47,748 nt of DNA, taken from positions 84,611 to 132,358 of the forward strand of contig NW_003546442.1 in NCBI RefSeq assembly GCF_000090795.2. Direction: 5' to 3'. The notes below the pieces were generated by a model. That model did not search any database. It was not told where the DNA came from and saw nothing but the letters and a program-made list of their open reading frames with translations. The position numbers and the translations under genes were made by a program. The stretch is from Amphimedon queenslandica (taxonomy: Eukaryota > Porifera > Demospongiae > Haplosclerida > Niphatidae). Below, in pieces: positions 20,383 to 33,033 of the stretch (the stretch's first letter is position 1; every line of letters begins with the position of its first letter).

Positions 20383-23300
20383 TCATAGTACCTTAAATCC
20401 AATGGCCAAAGCCATTTGTATTACTTTCTTAAGATATTCATCTTTATTCTCTTTTCTCAAATCAAGTATGAATCTATGAGCATGACTAAAATTCAATATT
20501 ATAAAATCTAATGTACCTAGCCGTTTCACATATCAGTAAGCATCTTTCATTCATTACTCTGTCCAGTCCATTGACAGATGTTAGATGATGTATCATACTG
20601 AAATAAAAAAAATGATATAGCTAGCCTATGTCTTTGTGCTCAAGTATGGTACATGTACTCTTAAGATAGTCTGGGGCTGATCACCAGACTACACTTAAGA
20701 GGTTTAATAGATCAAATTATGAGGCACTGATAATTAACATACCTGTTTGAGAAAAAGGCACAGTGGAATAATTTCTCATATTTCGATTTCTTTCCCAGTT
20801 CTGTTGCTGAATTAAGTGGTAGCAATGTGACTCTAACTGAACCTACAAGACAATGAAGACATTATTAATGATCAATACAGTCTTGCATAGCCAGTCTGTA
20901 GGGCTTAGGTCTGGTTTCCATATAGCCATACAACAGCCTTACAACACAGTTGCAACAATCATGGAGATAGAATGCTAACAACAGAATCAATACAAGAGCT
21001 GCAACTACCGGTATATGGAAACCAGGTGTTTGTAGTTGTAAGGTGTTAGGCTACCTTTACACAGCAACAAAAGGGATAAAACCTGATAGAATCTTGATAG
21101 AACTCTATCAAAACAAAGGTGTTCAAAGTGTATCTTTTGCCTTGCTGTGTAAACCCAGCTTATACAAAATTCAATTATGCGTACCATCAATCAAACGACC
21201 AATAGTGTCATTAGTTATTTCTTCAATGCCTGAGTCAGGATTAGAGGAAGAAGAGCTGGTTCCAGTCAAAAGTAATTCTAGCATAGAGTATACATTATGT
21301 TGACTAATCTCCTGAGAGCTCTGATAGAGAAGAAAGATAAGGAAAGATATAAAATTAATTATCTAGTGACACATTTACTTTCACGTATTTATCATTTGCT
21401 TTCTTCAACATCCTCTCATCATCACAATAGCTTCCAAATGCAATGAAGGGACTGGTCACAATGTCTCCCCAATATCCACGTTGACCAACAAGATCTCCAT
21501 CTCTATTGTGAAGGAGAGCGCCATTAGCAAGCATACGGTTACTGATGTCGTAAGGAGCATCATCACGCAGGTGAAAGGCTACTCCATCCTCTCTCCATTG
21601 TATATACTCATCATTGCATATCAATGGGACCTATTTGGGAATTGGGCAGTGCAGTAAGTTGTATGATTGTATAATGTTTAGTACCATTTCTTGAAGCTTC
21701 ATGTGATAGTCCCAATCAAAAACTCCTCTGCGTGAGTCGTACCTTTGTGCAAGATGATGCCTTAGCCTTTTGTCCCTATACACATAAATGGAGCACAATT
21801 AAAAAAAAAACATTGAAATTGTTTATGTTGATGCAGTATTGATTTTTGTGGTGTTTTTGTGATTTCAACCTTGAATAAAATAAATTATCCCAAGCCAGGT
21901 TTATATTATAGTTACACAAGATAGAGTATTCTTGCGTACCATCCAATACATCAATAAAGTCAAAACAACCATCAATTAATACACTTTTACATAAGATGTA
22001 ATGATTACTGTTTTTGTGTAGTCAATGATACCAAGAGTACATAATAATGGTAATATTAGAGTTTAGTATTATGTACTCTTGATGATACCAGATTTACCAA
22101 CCAATGCTTTTCTATTGTAAATGTCTTTTCATCTGGGTTTTGCCAAAACTTGAATATACCTTCTAACATGTCTCTTTCCTTGAACTAAGTAAAATGAAAA
22201 TAAGGAAACACAATTATAAAGTTTACCTTCAAACTACTGAGATCAAGAAAGGGGATTAACTTGTTAGAGGGATCAGTTACAAACCTAAACAATTCAATAA
22301 CAATAATACAATATAACACAATGTTACCAATGCACATTTTAACCTAGCAGAAATAAGAAACCAATAAGCTTAGTAAATGCAGTCATTATTATCAACTATC
22401 AATGTTGTTGGAGTAAAATACTTTGAAAGAACTTTAAAGTAATTAAAGTTTTAAAAAGAGCACAATTGCTTAACCAGTCCCTTGCTTGCCAAAAACAGAA
22501 TGCAAGGTCAACTTCTATAATCTATATCTAATAAACATAAACAAGGAAATCCATACAGTGTAATCTACTAAATGTTCCGATATCTTATGGACTGAACTAT
22601 TATGCCACAAAATATACACACAGGCACTATGACATTAGTCTTGCATAGCCAGACTCCTCCCCTTTTTGACATTGGGCACCCCAACGTCAAAAATGGGAGG
22701 AGTCTGGCTATGCAAGACTACTATGACATTGCTTCAAATGCACAAGAAATATCAATTTTCTGTGTCTTAAAAAGTACAAATTATTCATGCTGCAAAAATT
22801 TTATAGTATCAAAAACAAAAAATAAAATTAACACCTTAGCAAAATTAATCCCCTCCTAAAATTAAACCAAAAAATAAAATTACTGTATATCCTTAAATAA
22901 TAGCCAGATATGAATAAATGCAGGGGTAGCAATAAAATTCAATTATAAATATGCAAATCTACTAATCTAGCCTTAACATAATGTACTAAAGATGCCTTGT
23001 AGATCCTTAGTTTCCTTAACTCATTTGCGTGAAGTCACAGGTTTAAATTTTCTGTGACACAAGTGACAAGTACATGTATTATTTTATTTAAAAAATTTAT
23101 TTCGAGGTCCAAATACCATTTTAAGAAATAGACGCCCAGCCTGCTTTTATTTAAGGAAATACGGTTAGTACTTTTGAGCTGTTGTAGGGTTAGACCTGGG
23201 ATGTAACCAGAGTTCCCCCCCCAAGGCATGCTCAGTGAGCTAAAAAGCATAATACAATCAAAATTTACATGTACATGGCTTTTAGAGGACAATTTTTCTG

Positions 23301-25132
23301 AATCAGCTCAAACTTGCCACACAACATAAGAACATGTACATGTATATGTATGAATAATGGAGAAGTCTTTTCTAGTAATTTTTAGCAAAATTTGTCCAAA
23401 GGGGCTTTGGTCTAATTTTTAATTAACTTTAAAAATTTAATTTTAAAACTTGCTACAACATAGAACATGATACCGGTATGTATCAGAAAAATTGCAAAAT
23501 ATAAAATTTTCTGCTTGTCATTTTTGGTAAAATTTCGCCAAAGACAGTAGATTAAAAATTTCAATTAAACTTGGTTAACTTGCTACACAACATACATGTA
23601 AGAGCATGTACAGATGTATATGCATCGGGCAAAATATAAAAATGGAAAATTTCAATCGTAGCCATTTTTAGTAAAAATTGGCCAAAGACCATAGTACAGG
23701 GTCTTTGGCATAATTTCAGAGCAACTTTTAAAATTTGTAAAAAAATTAATTTTGATTGGAATCAGTCAAAATTTTTATACAGGACATGAACATTTACATG
23801 TATATGCATTAGAAAAAAACTATTATTAAAAATTCTATTCTAGCAGTTCTTGAAAATTAACTTATATAGTACATGCATATACATGTACATAGCATTTTGT
23901 CAAATTTCAAAGAAACTTTAAAATCCACTGACAAGAACACTATGCCAAAATCCTGTCAGAAACCTTGGGTATAATTTCACAATAATTATTATTACCATGA
24001 GTGTAGCTAGCATTATGTCAACCCATCCCTGATTCAGTTACAGTTCTCTAATTGTTTTACCTAATAAGATCATCAGCTTTCTCCTTCAAGTACTGAGCAG
24101 TTTGAGCTCTTACTAAAGTATTACCAAAAAGTTCAAGAAACAGTTCAGTCTTTTCTATGTAAAAATAGAAAAGTAAGAATCCACAGTACTGGTACCTCAG
24201 AAACTAAAAATAATTTCCCATTAATACCTCTTATTCCTATCTTGTCACTCGGCTCACACAGCAGGCTAAAAAACAATATGTGTCTTGCTAAAACTTCCAG
24301 GTGGCTCTCAATAACATAAAACTAAAAAGAAACAGTATGGCATGCAATTGATACTACTTAATCAGTTTATTGTTATGCAGACCCCAATACTTGCATTAAT
24401 TTTACATTACTCTCATTATCCACCAGGCACATTACCCTATCACAATAATTTAATAGAGGATATGCGTACTAAGTATATTTATTGCAAAATAAATGTATTT
24501 ATTGCGTACCGTAATAACTTTCAAGATAAAATTAACTCTTTGGACGTCAGTTTGCCAATGGCAGCAACAGAGAAACAATAGAAAAAGCATCTGTTCCAGG
24601 AACTCGCTCTGTACTTCTTGATAGCAATCTTTCAGGTGACTACTAGACCCCATTAGATCCTCAGGATGCTTTCTAAGCTTCCAAAAAAGGCCACAAAAAA
24701 AACTCTTAATAAACTTGACATCCAACATGGTGGCCAATTTACTGTGGAGGTTGGATAAACGGCACTTAAAAGTTATGAATATACTTAGCACACATACCCT
24801 CTATTGCTCACCTAATCAGCCCCACCAGTGACATGGGAAACAATGAAATAATAAGTTATCGTGTTGCATTGTACTTAGTGCAAATATTATGTACGTACGT
24901 GAAGTGATTTTTTAGGATTATTAGTCACAGTTCTCAAAACATGTCTGATGTCACCTGCTCCTACTAGAAGTACATTAACAGTGCTGTCACAATCAAGGTC
25001 TGCAAAATATAAATTTCAAACCTAATAATTATCATAAAATTATTAACTTATTTTTCCATGGGGAAACAAAGAAATTAAGTCAAGTGCAGGAGTAAGGCCC
25101 CACCAAGTCACAGATCCAAATCCTTCAGCCAT
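20383..25132 (-). CDS. DNAAF3: Dynein axonemal assembly factor 3
   Basis: Cytoplasmic factor for pre-assembly of axonemal dynein arms; it implies motile cilia or flagella. Exons in order: 25048-25132, 24899-24999, 24228-24321, 24061-24154, 22227-22284, 22102-22184, 21685-21775, 21379-21630, 21185-21320, 20743-20842, 20517-20597, 20383-20485; 1,278 bp, 425 residues. It begins MAEGFGSVTWWGLTPALDL, matching the family N-terminus, then NVLLVGAGDIRHVLRT and FYVIESHLEVLARHILFFSL. Exon 8 (residues 203-286) has the signature block with EYIQWREDGVAFHLRDD and GQRGYWGDIVTSPFIAFG. Late exons continue with VRVTLLPLNSA and CLLICETAR. Shorter than the human protein (541), which has an extra C-terminal extension. 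All phases agree. Head-to-head with a sulfotransferase. Confidence 0.94.
20911..21025. mobile_element. Small inverted-repeat element
   Basis: In DNAAF3 intron 20843-21184. Perfect 14-bp inverted ends CTGGTTTCCATATA and TATATGGAAACCAG with little inside. Confidence 0.55.
21056..21153. mobile_element. Small inverted-repeat element
   Basis: Same intron as the previous element. Arms TTTACACAGCAA and TTGCTGTGTAAA, interior rich in GATAGA-like units. Confidence 0.5.
22022..22090. mobile_element. Short foldback, 69 bp
   Basis: Arms TCAATGATACCAAGAGTAC and GTACTCTTGATGATACCA are nearly complementary, separated by about 22 bp. In DNAAF3 intron 21776-22101. Confidence 0.5.
22636..22720. mobile_element. 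85-bp hairpin element with 9-bp target duplication
   Basis: Arms beginning TAGTCTTGCATAGCCAGACT fold back almost perfectly around a GGGCACCCC-centred loop. CTATGACAT lies directly on both sides (22627-22635 and 22721-22729), a clean target site duplication. A 9-bp duplication suggests a Mutator-like source (inference). A related fragment sits near 20880. Confidence 0.85.
23033..23965. repeat. Dispersed AT-rich repeat, inverted copy
   Basis: In DNAAF3 intron 22285-24060. Shares with 6356-6942, in opposite orientation, the end around AAATCCACTGACAAG..ATGCCAAAATCCTG and internal degenerate units containing CAAAATTTTTA, tacatgtatatgcat and TTTTGATTGGAATCAG. Confidence 0.6.
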
Positions 25133-25620
25133 GACAGTGGGCGATACCAGATTAAGTAATTTTAATTTATAAAACCATAGATATTAATGTGCTATTATTC
25201 ATCGATTAACGTATAACAATGGGCAGAAGCTAATGAATAAATTTAGTGTATTCATAACGCAAGTATTGCTCGTGCTTGGCATGTGCTATGCCCGTGTGCT
25301 CTATTGTTGCTCTGCGACCTTTTTGCACTTTGCTGCAACTAGTTTTACCAGTAACAAACTGGTTTGCTCTCTTTTCATGACTTCATCCTCTACGGCCACA
25401 TGCAATCACGCTACAATTGTTCCAATGCATCCAAATAGTGTAAAAAGGGTTTCTAATACTGAAAAGGGACCTTCAGGGTAATGAAAAACCCTTACTGACA
25501 TGGTCCTATAAGGCAAGTACTAATGATATGCACGCCCACAACCGATGCCAATATATAATTGATGATACCACCCGTTCTAAGGTCAAAATCCCACAAGCCG
25601 GCTCGCGATACTGTGACAAG
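25133..25620. promoter_or_regulatory. Divergent promoter region DNAAF3 / sulfotransferase
   Basis: 488 bp between divergent start codons. An open frame at 25233-25481 lacks family resemblance and an in-frame ATG at 25528 could extend the sulfotransferase by 31 residues. No specific motif recognised. Confidence 0.45.
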
Positions 25621-27022
25621 ATGACTTTCTGTCTAGGTCTATCAGAGAGAAGAAACTCTCAAAATTACATCAATGGAATCAGACTTCCTTCTTTTATAGA
25701 GAAAAAGATGCTAGAGGACCTGGTGGATTTTCCACTGCAGGAAGATGACCTTTTTGTGGTGACTTACCCGAAGTCAGGCACTGTCTGGACACTTCATTTG
25801 ACGACTCTCATAAGAAATACAAGCAACGCAGCGCGGTCTGAGCATCTGGTAGAGCAGTCGATGGTTTGGCTTGAACGTGAAGGAAAGGAGGCTGGATTGG
25901 TGAGCAATTAACTTTTTCGCATAAACGCATGCGAAACTGAAGTTTCGGCGCGAAATCCAAGTTTGATTCAGTTTTCTGTTTCATTTGTAGGCACTGCCAT
26001 CTCCTCGTAGATTTGCAAGTCACTTGCCTTATCACATGGTGCCAGGCGGTGCACCCGCCAGATCCCTTGCTAAATACATTTATGTTGCACGAAACCCTAA
26101 AGACGTTGCTGTCTCTTTCTACTATCATTTGTTACGCATGAAAAGCATTGGAAACTTAGAATGGGATGAGTTTTTCGAAATGTTCATTAGTGGAAGAACA
26201 ATGTTTGGACCTTGGTTTGATCATGTGCTTGAGTGGTGGCAGAATAAAGGTCAGACAATTACGTACATCATGATGGTAATGAAAATAAAAATGAACCTTC
26301 TCACTACTATGAAATCCAAAATTTGAAAATTTTGTCGGGGAAATGAAGTGTTATACTGTATAACTCTTGTTATACATGTATGCAGGGATAAGAGAGAGCA
26401 GGTAGGAATTGCACTCATCTTAATTTGTGCAAGAAGTTATGTACGTGTGTAACAAGACCAAAGTTTCCATGCTGCAAGCACAGGCATTTCTGTACACAGA
26501 CTATGCATGCATGTAATATCAGACTCAAGACATGCGTGTTGTGCCTTTCTACTTTTTCTATTTCAAGATGCAGACTTTAGTATAAGTAATACAAACCCAT
26601 ATGTAATTACTGGTCATTCGTAACAATAACATTGTGATCTCATTTTATTGTTTTTTTTTCTTCTAATAATATTCATGTATGCAGATGCTGAAAACATTCT
26701 GTTCCTAAGGTATGAGGACATGAAGAGGGATCTCCCAGGGGCAGTGAGGAGTATATCACAGTTCATGGGATATGATCTTGATCAGGCTACAATAGAGAGT
26801 ATTGCTGAACAAAGCTCATTTGAAAACATGAAGGCAAATCCAATGGCTAACCCTGACAATTCAAAGTACGCTAATCATTTTAAAGAGGATGCAGGTTCGT
26901 TCATGCGCAAAGGAGTTATAGGCGACTGGAAGAATCATTTCTCTGAAGAGCAATCGGCCCGATTTGACGCGGAGTTTGCCCGGAGAATGGCTGGCAGTGG
27001 TCTGGAACTAGCTAGTTACTGA
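25621..27022 (+). CDS. Cytosolic sulfotransferase (SULT family)
   Basis: Transfers sulfate from PAPS to hydroxyl or amine groups of small molecules. Exons: 25621-25899, 25991-26249, 26685-27022; 876 bp, 291 residues, the normal SULT size. PAPS-binding loop YPKSGTVW at residues 49-56, catalytic histidine in FASHLPYH (H104), 3'-phosphate site YVARNPKDVAVSFYYH, middle block LFLRYEDMKRDLPGAV, and the C-terminal RKGVIGDWKNHF (GxxGxxK). Start chosen at 25621 because it places the PAPS loop at the usual distance; the in-frame ATG at 25528 is less likely. Substrate cannot be inferred. Confidence 0.94.
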
Positions 27023-27656
27023 ACTTATCACGGGCCAAGACTTGCATAAACAGCTGTAGCTAATTTTGTTAGCGTATTTTCATGCGTTTTATCAATTATC
27101 TATATATTTTTTCAGTGTTATTATAGGTGTATAAAGTAACACCTAGGTTATTAATTTTAATTACTTGTTTTTGTTTTTTCCTGTTAGGTATTTCTATGTC
27201 CACAGTTATCATGGGCATGAAGAATGTCATTTTATAATCAGGATTTTAATTAATAAAAATTTTGACCTGCAATTTGTTGTTGTAATGGTGTAATCACAAT
27301 AGTCGCCTTTTGGCATTACCAGCATTCCACTTCCTAGCCTTACTACTGACACATGAAATCCTTCCATAGTGACAATTGCATAGCACTATCTTACAAAAAT
27401 GACATCAATACACACTTTCTCCCTGCATGATTGTACACAAAGCACAAACAATAGACAAGAGTCATTGAGCTCATGAATGTCCAAATAAATATTCAAAAAA
27501 GGCCATAATTGCATGTACATGTACAGCTGAACCTTGGCTTCGATTGTAATAATAATAACACCATAGATTGGACAACACACACACACATCTTGCTAGAAAA
27601 TATGAAACGACTAGATATTAATTATTTATAATACAGTATCTAATAACTGTCTCTCT
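27023..27656. other. Convergent spacer sulfotransferase / ATP6V1H
   Basis: Contains the 3' untranslated regions. AATAAA at 27252-27257 probably ends the sulfotransferase transcript. Nothing else recognised. Confidence 0.5.
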
Positions 27657-30600
27657 TTATGATGTAGCTGCTAATTGCTTTCCTAAATACTCCCTATATA
27701 TTAAAAAGAAAAGAATAAAATTTAAAAAATGGTAAAAATAACTCACCAATTCTGGACCATCATTTTCTGTATGGATAGCAGTGCCTGCATCCTAACCTCA
27801 GTGTTGCCATGATTGACCAGACCCATGACTAACTCCTTTGCACCCAATTTATCAATGACACTATTGAGAGAAACAAGAAGGGTTGGTAGTCAGTGCTTAG
27901 TGGCTTAATTAAGCTAAATAACATGTATATTCTGGGCAAAAGCATTAAAAGATTCATGTTACTAATAGAAGCGATCATTCTGGTGGATATAGTTAAATAA
28001 CTAAATGTAAATACAGCTCTACGTATGCATGTACTAGAGCTGGGCGATAGTGATAAATCACTATCACGATATTTGCCTCAATTACTATCCCGATAGTGAA
28101 ACTATCACGATATAATAGCTTTTATATGTTTAGTTTATTAATTTTAAATTAAAATGATGCAACTCAACAATGCAATAAATGTAGCATATTGTTATGTACG
28201 CATTATTGCTTGATGCATTGTTTAACTAGTAAGCATAATCATTGTTCATTTACAACATGCCCAAGCTCTACCAAATATCACTCTTAAATTGCTACCATTG
28301 CCATGACTATAACACTTAATGGCTAAAAATGTGGTTATAGCACAGAGCATGCCTAGACTGGCTGGCTAGATCCACTATCACGATAGCTTCTATACTATCG
28401 CGATAGTGAATATATTCGAAACTATCGCCCAGCTCTAGCATGTACACATGTATCCATTGCAGCAAACAATCATTATGAGCTATATAATATTGGCTAGAAC
28501 TGAGCTATACAAATAGACTCTCTGTCGCCAAGAGGCTATTGTCATGTTATAGTAGCGTGTTAATAAGCTAGCCAGTCAGAGTAGGCATGCTTAGTACTAC
28601 AACCATACAACCACATTTTTAGTTACTATTGCAATGGTAGCAGAGCCAGAGAGAAGCAAGAAAGATACTTGGTAGAGCTTTGCAGGGAAGTTCGTCATGT
28701 TGTAAATAAAAAATGATTATGATTAGTAGTTATTAACAACACACAAAGCTACAATACATGTATGTACAAATAATACTTATTAATATGCTCTTGTGTTGTT
28801 GAGTTCTGTTATTAATGTGAATTACATGTAAGTGCTAACACATGAAAGCTATAATATCATGATCGTTTCTATTGCAATAGTATTGTGGCAAATATTGCGA
28901 TAGTGATTCAAGTACTATCTTGGCCACCTCTATTATATTATGCAACACATCTATTGAGTATCGACGCAAATTCTTCTTGTTTGCCAAAAACAGTTGTACA
29001 TAGCGAGTTATAACTAGTACACTAGCTGCATTAACTCTACAGCAGTCTATTATTAGCTATTGACCACAGATACAGTGTAGTCAGGGACTTAAAATATCAT
29101 AAATGGTCATTCTGAAATATTTCGGTTTTGGCATGTTGACAAGAGATGTGTTTGTGTGTACTTTTTTCCACGAGGATAATAACGGACATATTCTCCCAGG
29201 TCATGTGAAGCAACAGCCATAGCAGTTGGATTCGACGACTCCTTCAAAATGCCAATCAAACATCTTAGTAAGTGATAGTTATTATCATTGAGCTTCATGA
29301 CATTCTCTCTCTAATGGAAAACAAAAAATATATACTTCCTCTCCTACAAATTTTCTTATCTTGCTCTCAATTACCACTTCCCACCCACCTTTTCCCTCCC
29401 CCTCCCCTTTCTTCCAATCCTCCAATTTCTTTTCCTTCCTCCTCTCTCTCTCTCTCTCTCTTGACTGACCCAAAATTTGTCCGACTTGTGAACTGGGCTC
29501 CATTCCAACCTGCGAGACTCAACTTCAGTGGAATACTCATCAAATGAACTAAAGAAAGGAGAAGAGGCAGAGAAAAAAAATGAAAAAAATATAAAAAGAT
29601 AAAGGTAAAGCTGTGTTGTTCAAACCTCAGATCCTGTAGTGAGATCTTTAATTTCTCCTGCAAAAATTTAACGTCGTCTTCAAAATCATCATCATCCAGT
29701 GACCTCCCCTCCAGTATAGTCAATACCTTTAAGAAATAAAAAAATAAAAGTGAATCAATAAAAGGTCTTTCAAACCTGAACTGCCTTGAAATGAATCATC
29801 TCGGCTGCATATTTATCAGCTGTTTCAGGATCAGATTTCTCAATTAGATTCTAAATTATAATATAAACATAGCATTATAGTCCCTGAAACCCACTCACCC
29901 TGAAAGTGGCTAGTATAATTCTCTGTACTTTTGGACGACTTGAGGTTTTTAGAACATCACTCAAAACAATAGCTACAGGAAACCTACAAGCAAGTCCAAA
30001 ATATAAAAAAAGCATGCTTCATATGAGTTAAAATTTTCACCGGGTTTTAATTTGAGCATAAAAAGGAATACCGTATAGCGCTTTAATTTAGCGGAGCTAA
30101 AATTTCGCAGATTGATAAAAATTAATTTTTTTTGCGGAAATAATTTTTGCGGATTTGCAATGTTAGTGCCACACCTTTAATGGCAATTGAAATTTTAGCA
30201 GATCTTTAATTTTGCAGTTTCATGCTAACCGCAAAAATAGCGAAAGCTTAGCTCCTCGAAAATAAAATGCTATACGGTAAAACAGACCATGTACATGTAA
30301 ACATAAACAATTAATATTAGCAAAATAATTATAAGTTAGACATACATGTAATTGAATTGGGGCTATATTTCAATTTACAACAAAATACATGTGCATTCCT
30401 CTCTGTCTCTCTTCTTCTTACTCTTTCATTCTTGAGACAATGTACTCCTCAAACGAGAGCATCCACAGACTAAATATCAACTCGTATTGCAATTGGAAAT
30501 TAATGCGATGATCCAGTAGATCAAGAATACTGTACAAAAAATATTGCACATAATTTACACATCAATGTGAGGTTGAAATACTGCATGTACAAAATATTAC

Positions 30601-31907
30601 AAAATAGCAACATACACATCTAACTACATGTACATGTACATGTACTATTGTTACAAGTATTAATATTTTTACAAGTAGGAATTTTAGAAAGAGGTAACAA
30701 GTTCAGGGTTTCCACAAAGCATGCTAAGTGAGTTAAACGGAATGCTTCATGAGCTGATAAGCACTACAATACAGTACTTGGCACTTAGAGAAACTTTTAA
30801 AATTCACAAAAAATCCAATTTTGATTGCAATCAGCTTAAAGTTGATACACAAAATAAGGGCACATAAATAAACATACCAGAAAAAACTATTAAAATGGTG
30901 AATTCTTTTCTAGCCGTTTTTGATGAAATTCGGCCAATAATCAAAGGCTACATAGCCTCTGGTTGTTGGCCCAATTTTTAAGCAACTTTAAAAATTTATA
31001 AAAAATCCAAAATTGATCAGAATCAGCTCCATGTTGATATTGCAAAATTTTGCAAAACCAAGCCCCCTTTAGGCTGTGACTATGTTTACTTTCAACATGG
31101 CAAAATTCCTGAATGACAATAAGCAACATCAATATCTAATAAAAGGACTTAGCTAGCCTGGTTCTTCACTATAAGCTTTCTTTACTACACGTATGTAAGC
31201 TGTAAAACAGTTTTCTTTCCCAAAGCAGCTTATTAGTCTATCTACTTAGGGTTTTATTTTGATTTAAAAATGGGGATATCCCACTTGCTACCCCTGGCTA
31301 TGCCTGTGTAGCTGCATTGGGCAATTTGTATTTTCATTGTGATAAAATACATTTAATTTACAAATTAGATTTCTAATCTTAGGGCCTAGTACATTAGTTA
31401 AGTTTATTTTTTCTCATCACATGGCAATGAAAAATCTCATACACGTACATGTAAGTGTAGCTATGACATACATTATATAAATATTAATACATGTAAAGTT
31501 TGTAAACATCATGTACATGTATGTTACTTACGGCTTAATGCCATGAGCTTCAAAAAATGGCACCCGGTACACCTGTCTTCTTAGGAATGACATTAGAGCT
31601 TTAGTAATGCACTCCAAATACTCATTCTACATTTAGACACACTGAGCCATGTTACTATTAATAGAAGGACTTACGCCTGCTTTTAGTTGTGATGTGATCC
31701 AACTGATAAGCTGTGTGAGTTGATCTCCCTCCATTGGGTCAGGAGAGAAAGCAATTATACGAGTTATACACAAACAAGCCTAAAGGAAGATAGGGAGATG
31801 GAGAGAGAGATAAAATGATAATAGGCTAGCAATACCTGACTCTGGCAAAATAAATCATGTCTACCAAGAATAGCAACTAACAATGGAGTCAGCTCATGAC
31901 TAAAAGT

Positions 31908-31975
<68 letters not shown>

Positions 31976-32803
31976 CATGTACATGTAAATACAAGCACCA
32001 ACAGTAGAAACTAAATCCTACCCATTATGTTTTTTCACCAACAGTGCTGTAGTGTCATGATCCTATTAATATAAAGAATATTTGATAATACAATTATCAC
32101 TGCTAGTATGAACATGTACATGTACCTCAGTGATATCCACCAGCAATGTTAAAATAAACTGCAGAGGTTCCGAAGATCTGAAGTTAGACAATATCGACCT
32201 GAAGAGCTCAACACACTAGGTAAAGGACATGAAGTTATTCTATTGGAGTGTATTAGGTTACCAGTCCTGCTTGCTGCCGTACAGCAAATGACTTCTCTTC
32301 TTTTGACACTCCTGGAATTATTAAACTGTTTCCAAACTTTGCAGCTTGAGGAGATATTTGACGATTCCTAAATGTACATGAGATTGGTAGTAGAAAAGTG
32401 ACATAAAATATTATACTCACTTAGAATAGTCTTTAAAAGAGAAGTCCCTCTTTCTGACTTCCCTTGTGACTGAAGCAGCTTTAGAGGTACCTCTAGCTAT
32501 GAAGAGTGAGTGAGTGAGAGAAAAATATAATATAAATTGAATGGGGTAACACAATACAATGATATAAATGATCTGATTCACACTATTGAATGAATGAAAG
32601 AGACAATAACCATACAAAATGTTAACAAATGTCATGTGAACTTATGATCTACGGAAAAAATTATACAGTATAATAATAATAATAATATATGTACATACAT
32701 ACATACAGAGGTTATTCCTCTATACACAGTGGTGTGGGTAGGCAAAGGGACAAATGAGCTTATAACCAACTACTGTCTCATCATAAAGAGGAGTAGAGGG
32801 CAT
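27657..32803 (-). CDS. ATP6V1H: V-type proton ATPase subunit H
   Basis: Regulatory V1 subunit that links V1 to Vo and blocks ATP hydrolysis by free V1; organelle acidification. Exons in order: 32767-32803 (provisional), 32421-32496, 32262-32367, 32126-32215, 32022-32062, 31836-31899, 31675-31779, 31532-31626, 30422-30529, 29899-29983, 29776-29850, 29626-29726, 29470-29548, 29162-29310, 27747-27860, 27657-27693; about 453 residues (human 483). Diagnostic blocks: [87 protein letters not shown]. The first exon ([12 protein letters not shown] then ARGTSK) fits phase and length but has a weak donor and overlaps a possible SDR relic on the other strand, so the true start may differ. The last intron holds a hAT element. 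Confidence 0.93.
28035..28437. mobile_element. hAT-type MITE, 403 bp
   Basis: Inverted ends TAGAGCTGGGCGATAGT, flanked on both sides by the 8-bp duplication GCATGTAC (28027-28034 and 28438-28445). Interior is rich in TATCGTGATAGT units and has no coding capacity. In the last ATP6V1H intron. Confidence 0.9.
30069..30279. mobile_element. MITE, 211 bp, TACCGTATAGCGC family
   Basis: In ATP6V1H intron 29984-30421. Near-identical to 15441-15649 along its length, with TACCGTATAGCGC and GCTATACGGTA ends. Confidence 0.87.
30700..31030. repeat. Dispersed AT-rich repeat, third copy
   Basis: In ATP6V1H intron 30530-31531. Starts near CAGGGTTTCCACA and carries units with TTTTGATTGCAATCAGC and AAACTTTTAAAATT like those at 6356 and 23033. 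Confidence 0.5.
31911..31972. repeat. (AG)31 microsatellite
   Basis: 62 bp of uninterrupted AG in ATP6V1H intron 31900-32021; on the transcript strand it is a (CT)n tract directly 5' of the exon at 31836-31899 and may act as its polypyrimidine tract. Confidence 0.97.
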
Positions 32804-32932
32804 GTTGTAAACATGAGCTCTATGGCATACGACGTGCAGGGCGCACAACTCCCTTCTCTCACTGTCTTACCATTGGTAGTTTGTGCATCGTCATCCCCTA
32901 CCGTCTCTATCACCATGTCAAGCTTCTGGTAA
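32729..32932 (+). pseudogene. Possible SDR dehydrogenase relic
   Basis: The plus frame reads [17 protein letters not shown], resembling the GxIVNxSSxAG strand of short-chain dehydrogenases, then VCASSS resembling a broken YxASK. No Rossmann start or flanking exons seen. It overlaps the proposed first exon of ATP6V1H on the other strand. Weak evidence. Confidence 0.25.
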
Positions 32933-33033
32933 GTTGCCATATCTGCTCAGATCCCTCCTCTAGAATCAGCCTCTCTCTTGGTATAGTAATTAATTTGGAT
33001 CACGTGAGTGTCACTGTCACGTTAAAGTCACGA

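Noticed and set aside
21043-21303. 86-codon plus-strand frame
   Set aside because: It is built from a small inverted-repeat element and the antisense of DNAAF3 exon 9.
25233-25481. 82-codon plus-strand frame upstream of the sulfotransferase
   Set aside because: No family resemblance, no polyadenylation context, and it lies in the divergent promoter region.
31764-31994. Minus-strand frame with a long Ser-Leu repeat
   Set aside because: It is translation of the (AG)n microsatellite joined to an ATP6V1H exon.
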